Assembly (NCBI GenBank): GCA_900554465.1
Contig: USHF01000030.1
Span: forward strand, 1 to 11,861
Source of the DNA: an uncultured Collinsella sp.
GTDB taxonomy: Bacteria > Actinomycetota > Coriobacteriia > Coriobacteriales > Coriobacteriaceae
Length of the DNA stretch: 11,861 nt
Reading direction: 5' to 3'
A program made the translations under genes and the position numbers. The notes beneath the pieces are model-generated. The model saw only the letters and a list, made by a program, of their open reading frames with translations, had not been told where the DNA came from and searched no databases. Below, in pieces: positions 1 through 6,744 of the stretch (position 1 is its first letter; every line of letters begins with the position of its first letter).

Positions 1-34
1 GTCGTCGGCAGCGTCAGATGTGTATAAGAGACAG
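1..34 (+). other. Nextera/Tn5 sequencing adapter (not genomic)
   Basis: Bases 2-34 match the Illumina Nextera read-1 adapter, and 16-34 are the 19-bp Tn5 mosaic end AGATGTGTATAAGAGACAG. This is library artefact left on the contig end, not biology. It puts false residues on reading frames crossing it: a C-terminal LSLIHI on the minus strand and an N-terminal MYKRQ on the plus strand. Confidence 0.98.
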
Positions 35-229
35 GGGCAGGTTCTGGGCATTGACCGACCCCGTCACCAAAAAGATATCCGCATGCTTGGGGTTGCCGGT
101 GTTGACCACGCCAAAGCGCTCCGCATCGAACAGCGGCGTGAGCGAGGCCAGCACCTCGATATCGCATCCGTTGCAGCTCGAGCCGTCGTAATGAATAACC
201 CACGGCGAGCGCGACATTTTATGATCCAT
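35..229 (-). CDS. Group 4 [NiFe]-hydrogenase / complex-I small subunit (NuoB/EchC/HycG-like), 3' part missing
   Basis: The product is the electron-transferring small subunit of a membrane-bound hydrogenase or complex-I-like enzyme. It carries the proximal 4Fe-4S cluster that passes electrons to or from the NiFe large subunit. Only the first 65 residues are genomic before the adapter. Residues 7-27 contain SPWVIHYDGSSCNGCDIEV, with a CxxC pair (Cys19, Cys22) typical of the cluster-binding N terminus of this family, and residues 42-60 contain NTGNPKHADIFLVTGSVN. The start at 229 is chosen because AGGAGG (238-243) lies 8 nt upstream; a second Met at codon 5 is too far from it. The gene begins 12 nt after the upstream stop. 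The order NuoL-NuoH-NuoB resembles echA-echB-echC more than the hyf order. The large subunit, maturation genes and any formate dehydrogenase partner lie off the contig, so Ech and formate-hydrogenlyase types cannot be separated. Confidence 0.9.
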
Positions 230-237
230 GGATGCCG

Positions 238-243
238 CCTCCT
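238..243 (-). promoter_or_regulatory. Ribosome binding site overlapping the upstream stop codon
   Basis: A perfect AGGAGG on the minus strand overlaps the TAG stop (242-244) of the NuoL-NuoH fusion gene and sits 8 nt before the ATG of the small-subunit gene. This arrangement suggests translational coupling of the two hydrogenase genes. Confidence 0.85.
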
Positions 244-3124
244 AAATAAACACGTCGACGAGGATGGGCATAAGGTTGAGCAGGCCAAACACCAGCGCCA
301 CGCCCCAGCCGAGCTTAAAGCAGCTGCGCCAGGTGCTGCGTGCGAAGGTGTTGTCGATCAGCACCTCGACAAAATACGTCGCAGCCATCACGACCAGGGC
401 TACGACCCAGCTCACCGGGTTGTCCCAAACAAAGAACATGCCCACCCACATCAAAAACAGCACGGTCTCACACCAGTGCATAAGGGTCATCTTGGCCAGC
501 GTGCCGCCGCTCATCTCGGTGGCGACGCCCTGGACAATCTCCTGATGCGCGTGATGCGAGTACGAAAGGTCGAACGGCGACTTGCGTAGCTTGATGGTGA
601 GCACCGCAAGCAGCGCCAAGAAAATGGGCGCGCTGTACACGATGATGGGCGCCGACTGTCCGGTCACGGCGATGGAATCAAAGCTATCGGTGGCAAGGTA
701 CAGGCCCACGCTCATCAGCAGAACGGCGGGCTCGTAGCTCATGACCTGCAGCAACTCGCGGTCGGCACCGACCTGGGCAAACGGGCTTTGCGTCGAGGCG
801 GACGCCAGCACCACAAAGATCGCGGCGAGCGTAACCATAAAAGCGCACAGCAGCGTGTTGGAGCCCGACACAAAGATGCCGCCGCCCACGACGGTAAAGA
901 TGAGCGCGCACGCCATATAGGTATCGTCCATGGTGTTTACGCTGGCAGGGGCCTTGCGCAGCAGCTTGGCAACGTCGTAGAAGGGCTGCAGCAGGCGCGG
1001 GCCCACGCGGCCCTGCATGCGAGCCGAAAGTTTGCGGTCGATGCCGTCGATCAAGCCGCCCGCAAGCGGCGCCAGCAAGGCAAACGCCACGGTGCCAATA
1101 AAGATGCCCACGACGCCCGAACCTTCGAAATACTTGCCGCGCAGCACCGAGGGCGCGCTCATGGCAAGCCGCTCGGGCCCAATCCATGCGCAACACAGCA
1201 GCGCAAACAAGATAATGCTGCAGCATACGACGCTACCCGCGGGGCCAATACGCTTCTCGCCAAGGGCGTCCTCCGAGTACCAATTGCGCTTTTCGGCCTT
1301 CACCTCGTGTCCCATCGAGCCGCGGAAATGGCGATATTTGTCGGTTCCCACGCCCGAAAGGTACACGTTGACGTGCGGTTTGTTGCTCACGCGGAATGAC
1401 GTCAGCAGCACCACGGCGATAAAAGCCACGATAACCACCATCAGATACATGGCGTCCTTGCCAATAACGTACGGCACGCGGCCAAACACCATGGCCAAGT
1501 AAGGCGACACCAGACCGCTCGAGATAACCGGAAACGCCACGCAGCACAGAATCAGCAGCGCGGCGATGGTGTTGAGGGCCATCCATTCGGTCTTATGGAC
1601 ATTGACCTCAACGTTTTGAGCCGTGGGGTCGACGCCCGAAAGCTTGGCAAGCCACTTGCCCCAGAAGTAAAACGTCGCGGCCGAGCCAAAGGCAAGCACC
1701 ATGATCATGAGCACGTTGCCGGTCTGCGCAAACGCCACCAGGGCGCCCCACTTGGACACGAGCATGCCAAACGGCGCCACAAACATGCCCATAATGCCCA
1801 GCATCATCAGACGCGTCAGGTGCGGCATGCGGCTGAACATGCCGTCCATGTCCTCGATATTGCGGCTGCCGATATGATGCTCGGCCGTGCCCACGCACAG
1901 GAACAGCAGCGACTTGGCCACCGTGTGGAACAAGATCAGGAAGATGGCCGCCCATACGGCCTCGGGCGCGCCGACACCCAAGCAGGCACTGATGAGGCCC
2001 AAGTTGGAAATGGTGGAGTACGCGAGCACGCGTTTGGCGTTGCTCTGCGAGATGGCCATGAGTGCAGCGAGCAAAAACGTGATGGCACCCACACTCGTGA
2101 CCATAAAGCCGGTCACGGGGTAGATGGCATAGAGTGGGCTCAGCTTGACCATCAGGAACACGCCGGCTTTGACCATGGTTGACGAGTGCAGCAGGGCGCT
2201 CGTGGGAGTGGGTGCAACCATGGCACCCAACAGCCAAGTGTGGAACGGCATCTGTGCGGCCTTGGTGAGCGCGGCGAGCGACAACAGGATGACCGGCATC
2301 ACCAGCAGCGCGGACTGCGCGGTTCCGGTGCCGGAAAGCTCGATCATGCCCGAGATGGTCAGCGGCATGCCGTTAACGTGCAGATACATAAGTCCGGCCA
2401 AAAACGCGATGCCGCCCAGCATGTTGAGGATGATTTGGGTAAAGGCGTTCTTGATGGCCTCGGGCGTACGCGTGTAGCCAATCATAAGGAACGAACACAC
2501 GGTGGTGATTTCCCAGCCGCAGAACAGCCACTCAAGGTTGTCGCTCGTCACGATGACGAACATGGCCGAGAGGAACAGGAACATGAGCGCCAGGAACTGC
2601 GGGCGACGGTCGGGCGCGGTCTGCCCGCGCAGCGCGGCCTCGTGCTCGTCATGGGCCTGGAAGTCCTTCATGTAGCCCAGGGCATACAAGCAGATTAGAC
2701 TGCCAACGATGCCGACGGCGAGGACCATGATCACGCTCATGTAATCCAGGTAGAGTGGCGTTGCCGTGACGGCTTCGGCCGCGGGCAGCGTCATGGCTGC
2801 AAAGGCGAGCGAGCCCACCAGCTGGACTATGCCGAGCACCGTGGTGAGCGCGTTCCTATATTTGTACGCGTTGTACAGGATGACAGCGCACAGGATGACG
2901 TCGATAACGGAACTGATGATCGAGAGCACATGCGAGGTGCCGGGGGCAACCTCAAAGCTCTGCGGACCCGTGCCAAAAAACATGACGGCGACTACAACTG
3001 TCACCGCCATAATAATGCCGGAGCCTATGAGCCCCGCCGCATCGCGGGCGCGGTCACCGCGCGCGAGCAGCATGCCCAGCGCCGGTACCAGCGGAAACAG
3101 GGTAAGGAAATACAGTAGCGTCAT
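242..3124 (-). CDS. Fused NuoL/HyfB-like + NuoH/HyfC-like membrane subunit of a group 4 hydrogenase
   Basis: This 960-residue integral membrane protein joins two complex-I-type modules. Residues about 1-600 are an antiporter-like subunit (NuoL/HyfB/EchA): GWE with Glu205, the LTKAAQMPFHTWL segment with Lys288, the APTPTSALLHSSTMVKAG motif near 304-321, and HTVAKSLLFL with His400 and Lys404. These are the channel residues of proton-pumping subunits. Residues about 665-960 are a NuoH/HyfC/EchB-like anchor: QGRVGPR (704-710), ADRELLQVMSYEPA (787-800), SPFDL (849-853) and EIVQG (862-866). A linker with one extra hydrophobic segment (about 627-649) joins them. The two modules are separate genes in E. 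coli hyf and methanogen ech. The reading frame is open throughout, and GGGGGAG (3132-3138) sits 7 nt before the ATG. The expected role is coupling ferredoxin- or formate-linked H2 formation to ion translocation. The ion, electron donor and exact hydrogenase subgroup cannot be read here. Confidence 0.9.
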   Translation of the reverse strand: MTLLYFLTLFPLVPALGMLLARGDRARDAAGLIGSGIIMAVTVVVAVMFFGTGPQSFEVAPGTSHVLSIISSVIDVILCAVILYNAYKYRNALTTVLGIVQLVGSLAFAAMTLPAAEAVTATPLYLDYMSVIMVLAVGIVGSLICLYALGYMKDFQAHDEHEAALRGQTAPDRRPQFLALMFLFLSAMFVIVTSDNLEWLFCGWEITTVCSFLMIGYTRTPEAIKNAFTQIILNMLGGIAFLAGLMYLHVNGMPLTISGMIELSGTGTAQSALLVMPVILLSLAALTKAAQMPFHTWLLGAMVAPTPTSALLHSSTMVKAGVFLMVKLSPLYAIYPVTGFMVTSVGAITFLLAALMAISQSNAKRVLAYSTISNLGLISACLGVGAPEAVWAAIFLILFHTVAKSLLFLCVGTAEHHIGSRNIEDMDGMFSRMPHLTRLMMLGIMGMFVAPFGMLVSKWGALVAFAQTGNVLMIMVLAFGSAATFYFWGKWLAKLSGVDPTAQNVEVNVHKTEWMALNTIAALLILCCVAFPVISSGLVSPYLAMVFGRVPYVIGKDAMYLMVVIVAFIAVVLLTSFRVSNKPHVNVYLSGVGTDKYRHFRGSMGHEVKAEKRNWYSEDALGEKRIGPAGSVVCCSIILFALLCCAWIGPERLAMSAPSVLRGKYFEGSGVVGIFIGTVAFALLAPLAGGLIDGIDRKLSARMQGRVGPRLLQPFYDVAKLLRKAPASVNTMDDTYMACALIFTVVGGGIFVSGSNTLLCAFMVTLAAIFVVLASASTQSPFAQVGADRELLQVMSYEPAVLLMSVGLYLATDSFDSIAVTGQSAPIIVYSAPIFLALLAVLTIKLRKSPFDLSYSHHAHQEIVQGVATEMSGGTLAKMTLMHWCETVLFLMWVGMFFVWDNPVSWVVALVVMAATYFVEVLIDNTFARSTWRSCFKLGWGVALVFGLLNLMPILVDVFI

Positions 3125-3152
3125 ACCATCACTCCCCCATGCTAAAACGCTG

Positions 3153-3181
3153 CAATTGTTTAACGTTATAGCTCAATTGAG
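3153..3181. promoter_or_regulatory. Palindrome-rich leader upstream of the hydrogenase operon
   Basis: The 180-bp gap before the hydrogenase genes holds CAATTG (3153-3158), TAACGTTA (3161-3168) and the perfect 10-bp palindrome CTCAATTGAG (3172-3181) within 29 bp, about 30-55 bp before the start codon. This is a plausible operator or promoter zone. I could not fit a convincing -35/-10 pair, and the regulator is unknown. Confidence 0.3.
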
Positions 3182-3304
3182 GAGTAGCGGCGGCGGGTTT
3201 TCGGTCAACTGGGGAGTTTTAGGCGTACGGGGTAAGGGCACGCCCGCATTGGAGCAGAGGGGCGGCAAGAAAAATGCGCCCCTGTGGGTGCACCATCCCG
3301 TTTG

Positions 3305-3700
3305 CTATTCCGCCTTTTTAACGCGCGGCTTGCGACCGCGCGGCTTATCGACCAGTGCGGACTCACCGCTCTCGCGGTACTGACGGCACCAAGCCTTGAC
3401 CGAAGACTCGCTAGGAATCTTGTGCTTGATCATGGCCTCGCGAACCGTTAAGCCGTTTTCCAAGCGGTCCTTGACCACGGCGAGCTTAACTTCGTACGAA
3501 TAGGTGTGATGATGCGAACCGGCGTTGAGAACGGCGTCGGCACCGCCCACGGCATATGCGCGGGCCCACTGACGAGCCGTGGCCTGGGGAATGCCGAGCT
3601 CCGCGGCGAGGGCGCGATGACCGACCCCCTCTTGGAGGACCTCGACGGCGCGCTGCCTAACCTCGGGCGCATGCGTGCGAGTCCTTGTTGCTTCCGACAT
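3305..3700 (-). CDS. Solitary double helix-turn-helix protein, IS150/IS3 OrfA-like
   Basis: This small basic protein is 131 residues from the ATG at 3700, or 134 from a GTG at 3709. It has two helix-turn-helix units: the first in RQRAVEVLQEGVGHRALAAE and the following ELGIPQATARQWARAY, the second in SYEVKLAVVKDRLENGLTVR and on through SSVKAWCRQYRESGESAL. It ends in a basic RGRKPRVKK tail. This architecture matches the DNA-binding OrfA of IS150-type IS3 elements. No DDE-transposase OrfB, frameshift window or terminal inverted repeats are visible on either side, so it is either an element remnant or a protein kept as a DNA-binding regulator. It lies upstream of the hydrogenase operon in the same orientation, 180 bp away, with no clear terminator between. 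The ribosome binding site is weak for both starts (GGCAGG or AAGAAG), so the start is uncertain. Confidence 0.75.
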   Translation of the reverse strand: MSEATRTRTHAPEVRQRAVEVLQEGVGHRALAAELGIPQATARQWARAYAVGGADAVLNAGSHHHTYSYEVKLAVVKDRLENGLTVREAMIKHKIPSESSVKAWCRQYRESGESALVDKPRGRKPRVKKAE

Positions 3701-4033
3701 ACCTGCCACTTCTTAGCCTTAACCGTTAATCTGCTTTCTTACGTGCATGTTAGATAGTAGCATTTTGCTGTTTGCGCGTAACAGTTAATTAAAATAGACG
3801 CGGCGTTATCTGGGCATTTGGCACCAAATTACGACATTTCTTTATCGATTATTTACGCTGGTAGCTGACTCGCAGCTAATCGTCATTCGCGTGTCAACAA
3901 AATTGGCGTCTCTTTATGTCCTTTGGTATAGAGGATATAGTTATTAACCCCTCCCCCAATAATTTTGAGTGATCTGCAAGGCAGTAGACGTCCTCACTCC
4001 TCATGATTACCGCGCATTGCCATCCACAGGAGC
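3701..4033. other. AT-rich intergenic region without a gene
   Basis: No credible coding frame is present. The stretch is visibly more AT-rich than the genes around it. It contains two related dyads, TTAACCGTTAA (3719-3729) and GTAACAGTTAA (3778-3788), upstream of the double-HTH gene, and a 6-bp inverted repeat TAGCTG/CAGCTA (3862-3867 and 3873-3878). A TACTAT box on the minus strand could serve the HTH gene, but no good -35 accompanies it. Confidence 0.5.
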
Positions 4034-4074
4034 AAAACAAAAAGGGCGGGACCTGCTGCGTTTGCAGGCCCCGC
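4034..4074 (-). terminator. Rho-independent terminator of the OYE-type reductase gene
   Basis: Read on the minus strand, GCGGG and CCTGC (4070-4074 and 4064-4068) pair with GCAGG and CCCGC (4052-4056 and 4046-4050). One mismatch separates the two helices and the loop is 7 nt. A T-rich tract follows (4034-4043, TTTTTGTTTT). It lies about 75 bp after the reductase stop codon. Confidence 0.9.
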
Positions 4075-4149
4075 ACCGGTTGACACCCGACGGGACACAG
4101 CCGGGCGAGACGGATCCGTGCTACCGCCCCGCCTGGCCGCGATGTTCAA

Positions 4150-6180
4150 CTACAGCTCGTTGGCCGCGTGATACGCCGTGCGAATGGCGCTCGCGATGTC
4201 GGCGGTGCGCTCGCCCGAGCAGTCGCCCACGCAGGTCACGGGCACCGTCACGCCGTCCAGGTCAAACGCGTTGGCCTTGGAGCCCACGGCCATCACCACG
4301 TAATCGCAAGCGATCTTCACCGGCTCCTCTGCGCCGTCCTCGGTGGTGTGAACAGTCTCCACGCCCTCGTCGGTAATGGCGGTCAGGCGGGTCTTAACGT
4401 GCTGCTCCACGCCGTGCTCGGCAAAGTCGCTCATAATCAGCGGCAGAATGGTCTCGGACTCGCCCGCGGCAATCTTGTCGAGCATCTCGACAATCGCCAC
4501 CTCGCAGCCGTGCTGCAGCAGGTACTCGGCAGTCTCGGTGCCCACCAGGCCGCCGCCGATAACGGCGACGCGGCCGCTGAGCTCCACCTTGCCGGCCAGC
4601 ACGTCCCAGCTCGAGACGACCTTCTCCGAGTCGGCACCGGATACGGGAATGACCACGTCGTGCGCGCCCACGGCCACAATCGCGGCGTCGGCGGCGTTGA
4701 GATCCTCGGCCGTAGCGGCATGGTTGAGCTCGACCTTCACGCCCAGGCCGGGCAGAATCTTCTCGTAGTACTCGACCGAGCGCATGATCTCGTCCTTGCG
4801 CGGAGGCGCGGCTGCCAGCACAATCTGGCCGCCCAAGTGATCGCTCGCCTCATAGACGGTCACGTCGTAGCCGCGCTTGGCCGCCACGCGCGCGGCCTCC
4901 AAGCCGGCAATACCGCCGCCCACCACGGCGACCTTCTTGTCGCCCTCGCCCGGCTTGATGGCGATGGTCGCCTCGTCGCCGTTCTCGGCATTGAGCACGC
5001 ACGAGATGTACTTGCGGTTTTGAATCGCGTCGACGCAGCCCTTGTTGCAATTGAGGCACTCGCGAATGGGCTCACCCGTGGCGGCCTTCAGCGCAATGTC
5101 GGGGTCGCACATGAGCGAGCGGCCGTACGCGATGATATCGGCCGAACCGTCTTCCAGAATCTTCTCGCCGGCCTCGACCGAAACAACACGGCCGACGGTT
5201 GCCACCGGCACGGAGACCAGGGCCTTGACGCGCTCGGCCACGGGCAGCGTCCAGTTGTAGGGCATGGCGCCCATGGGCGGAATGGTGTCGCCCATGTTGC
5301 CGGTATGGTTGGCCTGTGCAACCTGGATCATGTCGATGCCGGCGCCCTCGAGCAGCTTGGCAAACTCGCAGGCCTCATCGGGCTGCAGGCCGCCCTTGCC
5401 GCGCGGCGTGCCGTCGGGGTTCTCCATGATCACGGGGAGCTTGTACTCCACCATCAGCTGCGGCGCGGCTTCCTTAATGGCGGCGACAACCTCGAGCGCA
5501 TAGCGAACGCGGTTCTCGAACGAGCCACCGTACTCGTCGGTGCGCTGGTTGAGGATGGCCGAGCACAGCGAACCCACCAGACGGTCGCCGTGAACCTCGA
5601 TGGCGTCGATGCCGGCCTGCTGCGCGCGGGCGGCCGAGGCAGCGATGGCCTCCTTGATCTGGGTGAGCTGCTCTACGCTCGCCTCGTTCACAAAGTGCTG
5701 CATGTCGTGGTGCAGCTTGGCGTAGGCCTGCTTGCGGATCTCGTTGGACTCGGCCATCTTGGCGGCAAAGGTCTCCTCGTCGCCGGCGGCCTTGGCCTCC
5801 TGCGCAGCCTTGGCGGCGGCCATGGAACCCATGACCATGCGGCCGACGCCGGGCACGTCGTACTCGGGGTGGAACAGCTGCAGCGCGACCTTGGCGCCGT
5901 GCTTGTGAACGGCGTCGGCCAGCGCCTTAAACGTGGGGATCTGGGCGTCGGTCGCTAACTTGGGCGTGGGGCTTGCGGTCATAACAGGAGCAACGTCGCC
6001 GATGACGATGTAGCTCACGCCGCCACGGGCCAGGCGCTCGTAAAAAGCCAGGCTGCGCTCGCCAATGGAACCGTCGTGCTCCTCGTAGCCGGTGGTCAGC
6101 GGCGGGAACATAATGCGGTTTTTAAGCTCAAGGGGGCCAACCGTAATGGGCTGGAGCAGTTTGGATGCGGGTGCGGTCAT
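4150..6180 (-). CDS. bilR: OYE-family 4Fe-4S/FAD/NAD(P) reductase, candidate bilirubin reductase BilR (long form)
   Basis: This 676-residue cytoplasmic reductase has the 2,4-dienoyl-CoA reductase / enoate reductase layout. An FMN TIM barrel spans about 8-360, with the OYE signature DEYGGSFENR (215-224). A 4Fe-4S motif C-x2-C-x3-C-x11-C follows (Cys375, 378, 382, 394). An FAD Rossmann fold has GGGIAG (421-426), and an NAD(P) fold has GGGLVG (542-547). The active-site segment reads EVHGDRLVGS, with HGDR at 197-200. As I recall, HGDR marks gut BilR enzymes, which reduce bilirubin to urobilinogen, and separates them from bile-acid (BaiCD), dienoyl-CoA and other OYE reductases. The usual QLxHxGR segment is replaced by LQLFHPEYD. 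ATG 6180 is preferred because AGAGGA is 6 nt away, whereas for ATG 6186 it directly abuts. The gene is monocistronic with its own terminator, and no bilS or bilQ neighbour is visible. Family membership is secure; substrate rests on the motif, so another conjugated-ene substrate is possible. Confidence 0.85.
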   Translation of the reverse strand: MTAPASKLLQPITVGPLELKNRIMFPPLTTGYEEHDGSIGERSLAFYERLARGGVSYIVIGDVAPVMTASPTPKLATDAQIPTFKALADAVHKHGAKVALQLFHPEYDVPGVGRMVMGSMAAAKAAQEAKAAGDEETFAAKMAESNEIRKQAYAKLHHDMQHFVNEASVEQLTQIKEAIAASAARAQQAGIDAIEVHGDRLVGSLCSAILNQRTDEYGGSFENRVRYALEVVAAIKEAAPQLMVEYKLPVIMENPDGTPRGKGGLQPDEACEFAKLLEGAGIDMIQVAQANHTGNMGDTIPPMGAMPYNWTLPVAERVKALVSVPVATVGRVVSVEAGEKILEDGSADIIAYGRSLMCDPDIALKAATGEPIRECLNCNKGCVDAIQNRKYISCVLNAENGDEATIAIKPGEGDKKVAVVGGGIAGLEAARVAAKRGYDVTVYEASDHLGGQIVLAAAPPRKDEIMRSVEYYEKILPGLGVKVELNHAATAEDLNAADAAIVAVGAHDVVIPVSGADSEKVVSSWDVLAGKVELSGRVAVIGGGLVGTETAEYLLQHGCEVAIVEMLDKIAAGESETILPLIMSDFAEHGVEQHVKTRLTAITDEGVETVHTTEDGAEEPVKIACDYVVMAVGSKANAFDLDGVTVPVTCVGDCSGERTADIASAIRTAYHAANEL

Positions 6181-6186
6181 GGACAT

Positions 6187-6192
6187 TCCTCT
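6187..6192 (-). promoter_or_regulatory. Ribosome binding site deciding the reductase start
   Basis: AGAGGA on the minus strand is 6 nt from the ATG at 6180 but directly abuts the ATG at 6186, favouring the shorter product. A GC-rich hairpin (CGCGGC/GCCGCG) lies just upstream in the leader. Confidence 0.65.
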
Positions 6193-6232
6193 CTTGTAGG
6201 CGCGGCGGCGATGTTGCCGCGTAGTTGTTTAG

Positions 6233-6262
6233 AGGATATGGCATGGGAGCACAGTGGCGCAA
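6233..6262 (-). promoter_or_regulatory. Possible promoter of the OYE-type reductase
   Basis: On the minus strand TTGCGC (6257-6262) and TATCCT (6233-6238) are 18 bp apart, about 45-50 bp before the coding region. Both boxes are only partial matches to the vegetative consensus. Confidence 0.35.
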
Positions 6263-6321
6263 CGGAAATCGGCAGACAGCAGGTAGCGGCAGGTGGATGG
6301 GGCGGGGCGGCCCGTCGGTTT

Positions 6322-6629
6322 GTCTCAATCCGTAACAGTTACTCAGCAAAACCGGGGTCTACCTGTTACAGATCAAGACAAACCAATCTAGCCTGCCGAA
6401 AGATCTAGATCTGTAACAGTTACTCAGCAAAAACCGTCCCTCGTGTCACAGATTCAGATAAACGGAGCCCGGCTGCCGAAAAATCTCGTTCTGTAACATC
6501 TATCGGCCAAAAACGGCCCCACGTGTTACAGATCAAGACATTCCCCTCAGCCCATCCTCAACAATCTCAATCCGTAACATCTAGGCCCGCTTTTGACCCC
6601 TACCCGTTACAGATTGAGATTTTGTTTGA
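6322..6629. repeat. Repeat cluster A: four inverted-repeat hairpin units at about 80-bp period
   Basis: Forward cores YGTAACA start at 6331, 6412, 6492 and 6573. Reverse cores YGTYACA start at 6364, 6444, 6524 and 6605. The intra-unit distance is 32-33 bp and the inter-unit distance 48-49 bp, so the period is 80-81 bp. Arms extend outward into ATCTCAATC-like and GATTGAGAT-like sequence; unit 4 (6563-6578 with 6606-6621) pairs 15 of 16. Loops are 25-26 nt and fall into two types: GTTACTCAGC (units 1 and 2) and TCTA-starting (units 3 and 4). The right edge continues as GAGATTTTGTTTGAGA, shared with cluster B. No coding frame is present. I do not recognise a named family. Confidence 0.85.
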
Positions 6630-6669
6630 GATTTGCCGAGGGACTATATCCACGCGTCATCGAAGCCAC

Positions 6670-6731
6670 TGCGACAGAGGTGCGACATTACTGCGACAGA
6701 GGTGCGACATTACTGCGACAGAGGTGCGAAA
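6670..6731. repeat. Six heptamers TGCGACA in exact 11-bp phase
   Basis: TGCGACA begins at 6670, 6681, 6692, 6703 and 6714, with a variant TGCGAAA at 6725. The gaps alternate GAGG and TTAC, giving three tandem 22-bp units (6668-6733). The array lies between repeat cluster A and the stop codon of the AlbA/HATPase gene. The helical phasing suggests a row of identical protein-binding sites on one face of the DNA; simple tandem duplication would also produce it. Confidence 0.85.
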
Positions 6732-6744
6732 TAGATCGACCACC

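Noticed and set aside
20..589. Plus-strand frame beginning MYKRQ
   Set aside because: Its start is encoded by the Nextera adapter and it lies opposite the hydrogenase genes.
3258..3283. Terminator for the double-HTH gene (AGGGGCG/CGCCCCT hairpin)
   Set aside because: The 7-bp stem has a 12-nt loop and no T tract on the minus strand; it may be a structural coincidence.
3894..4076. 60-residue minus-strand frame
   Set aside because: It overlaps the terminator of the reductase gene, has no ribosome binding site and resembles no family.
4168..5958. 596-residue open frame on the plus strand opposite the reductase
   Set aside because: It is the antisense shadow of a GC-rich gene: composition is dominated by H, G, A, L, V and R, with no domain and no ribosome binding site. 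The minus-strand frame has complete enzyme motifs.
6322..6629. CRISPR array
   Set aside because: The spacing is regular, but the cores alternate in orientation as inverted repeats, the intervening sequences are themselves related between units, and no cas genes are present.
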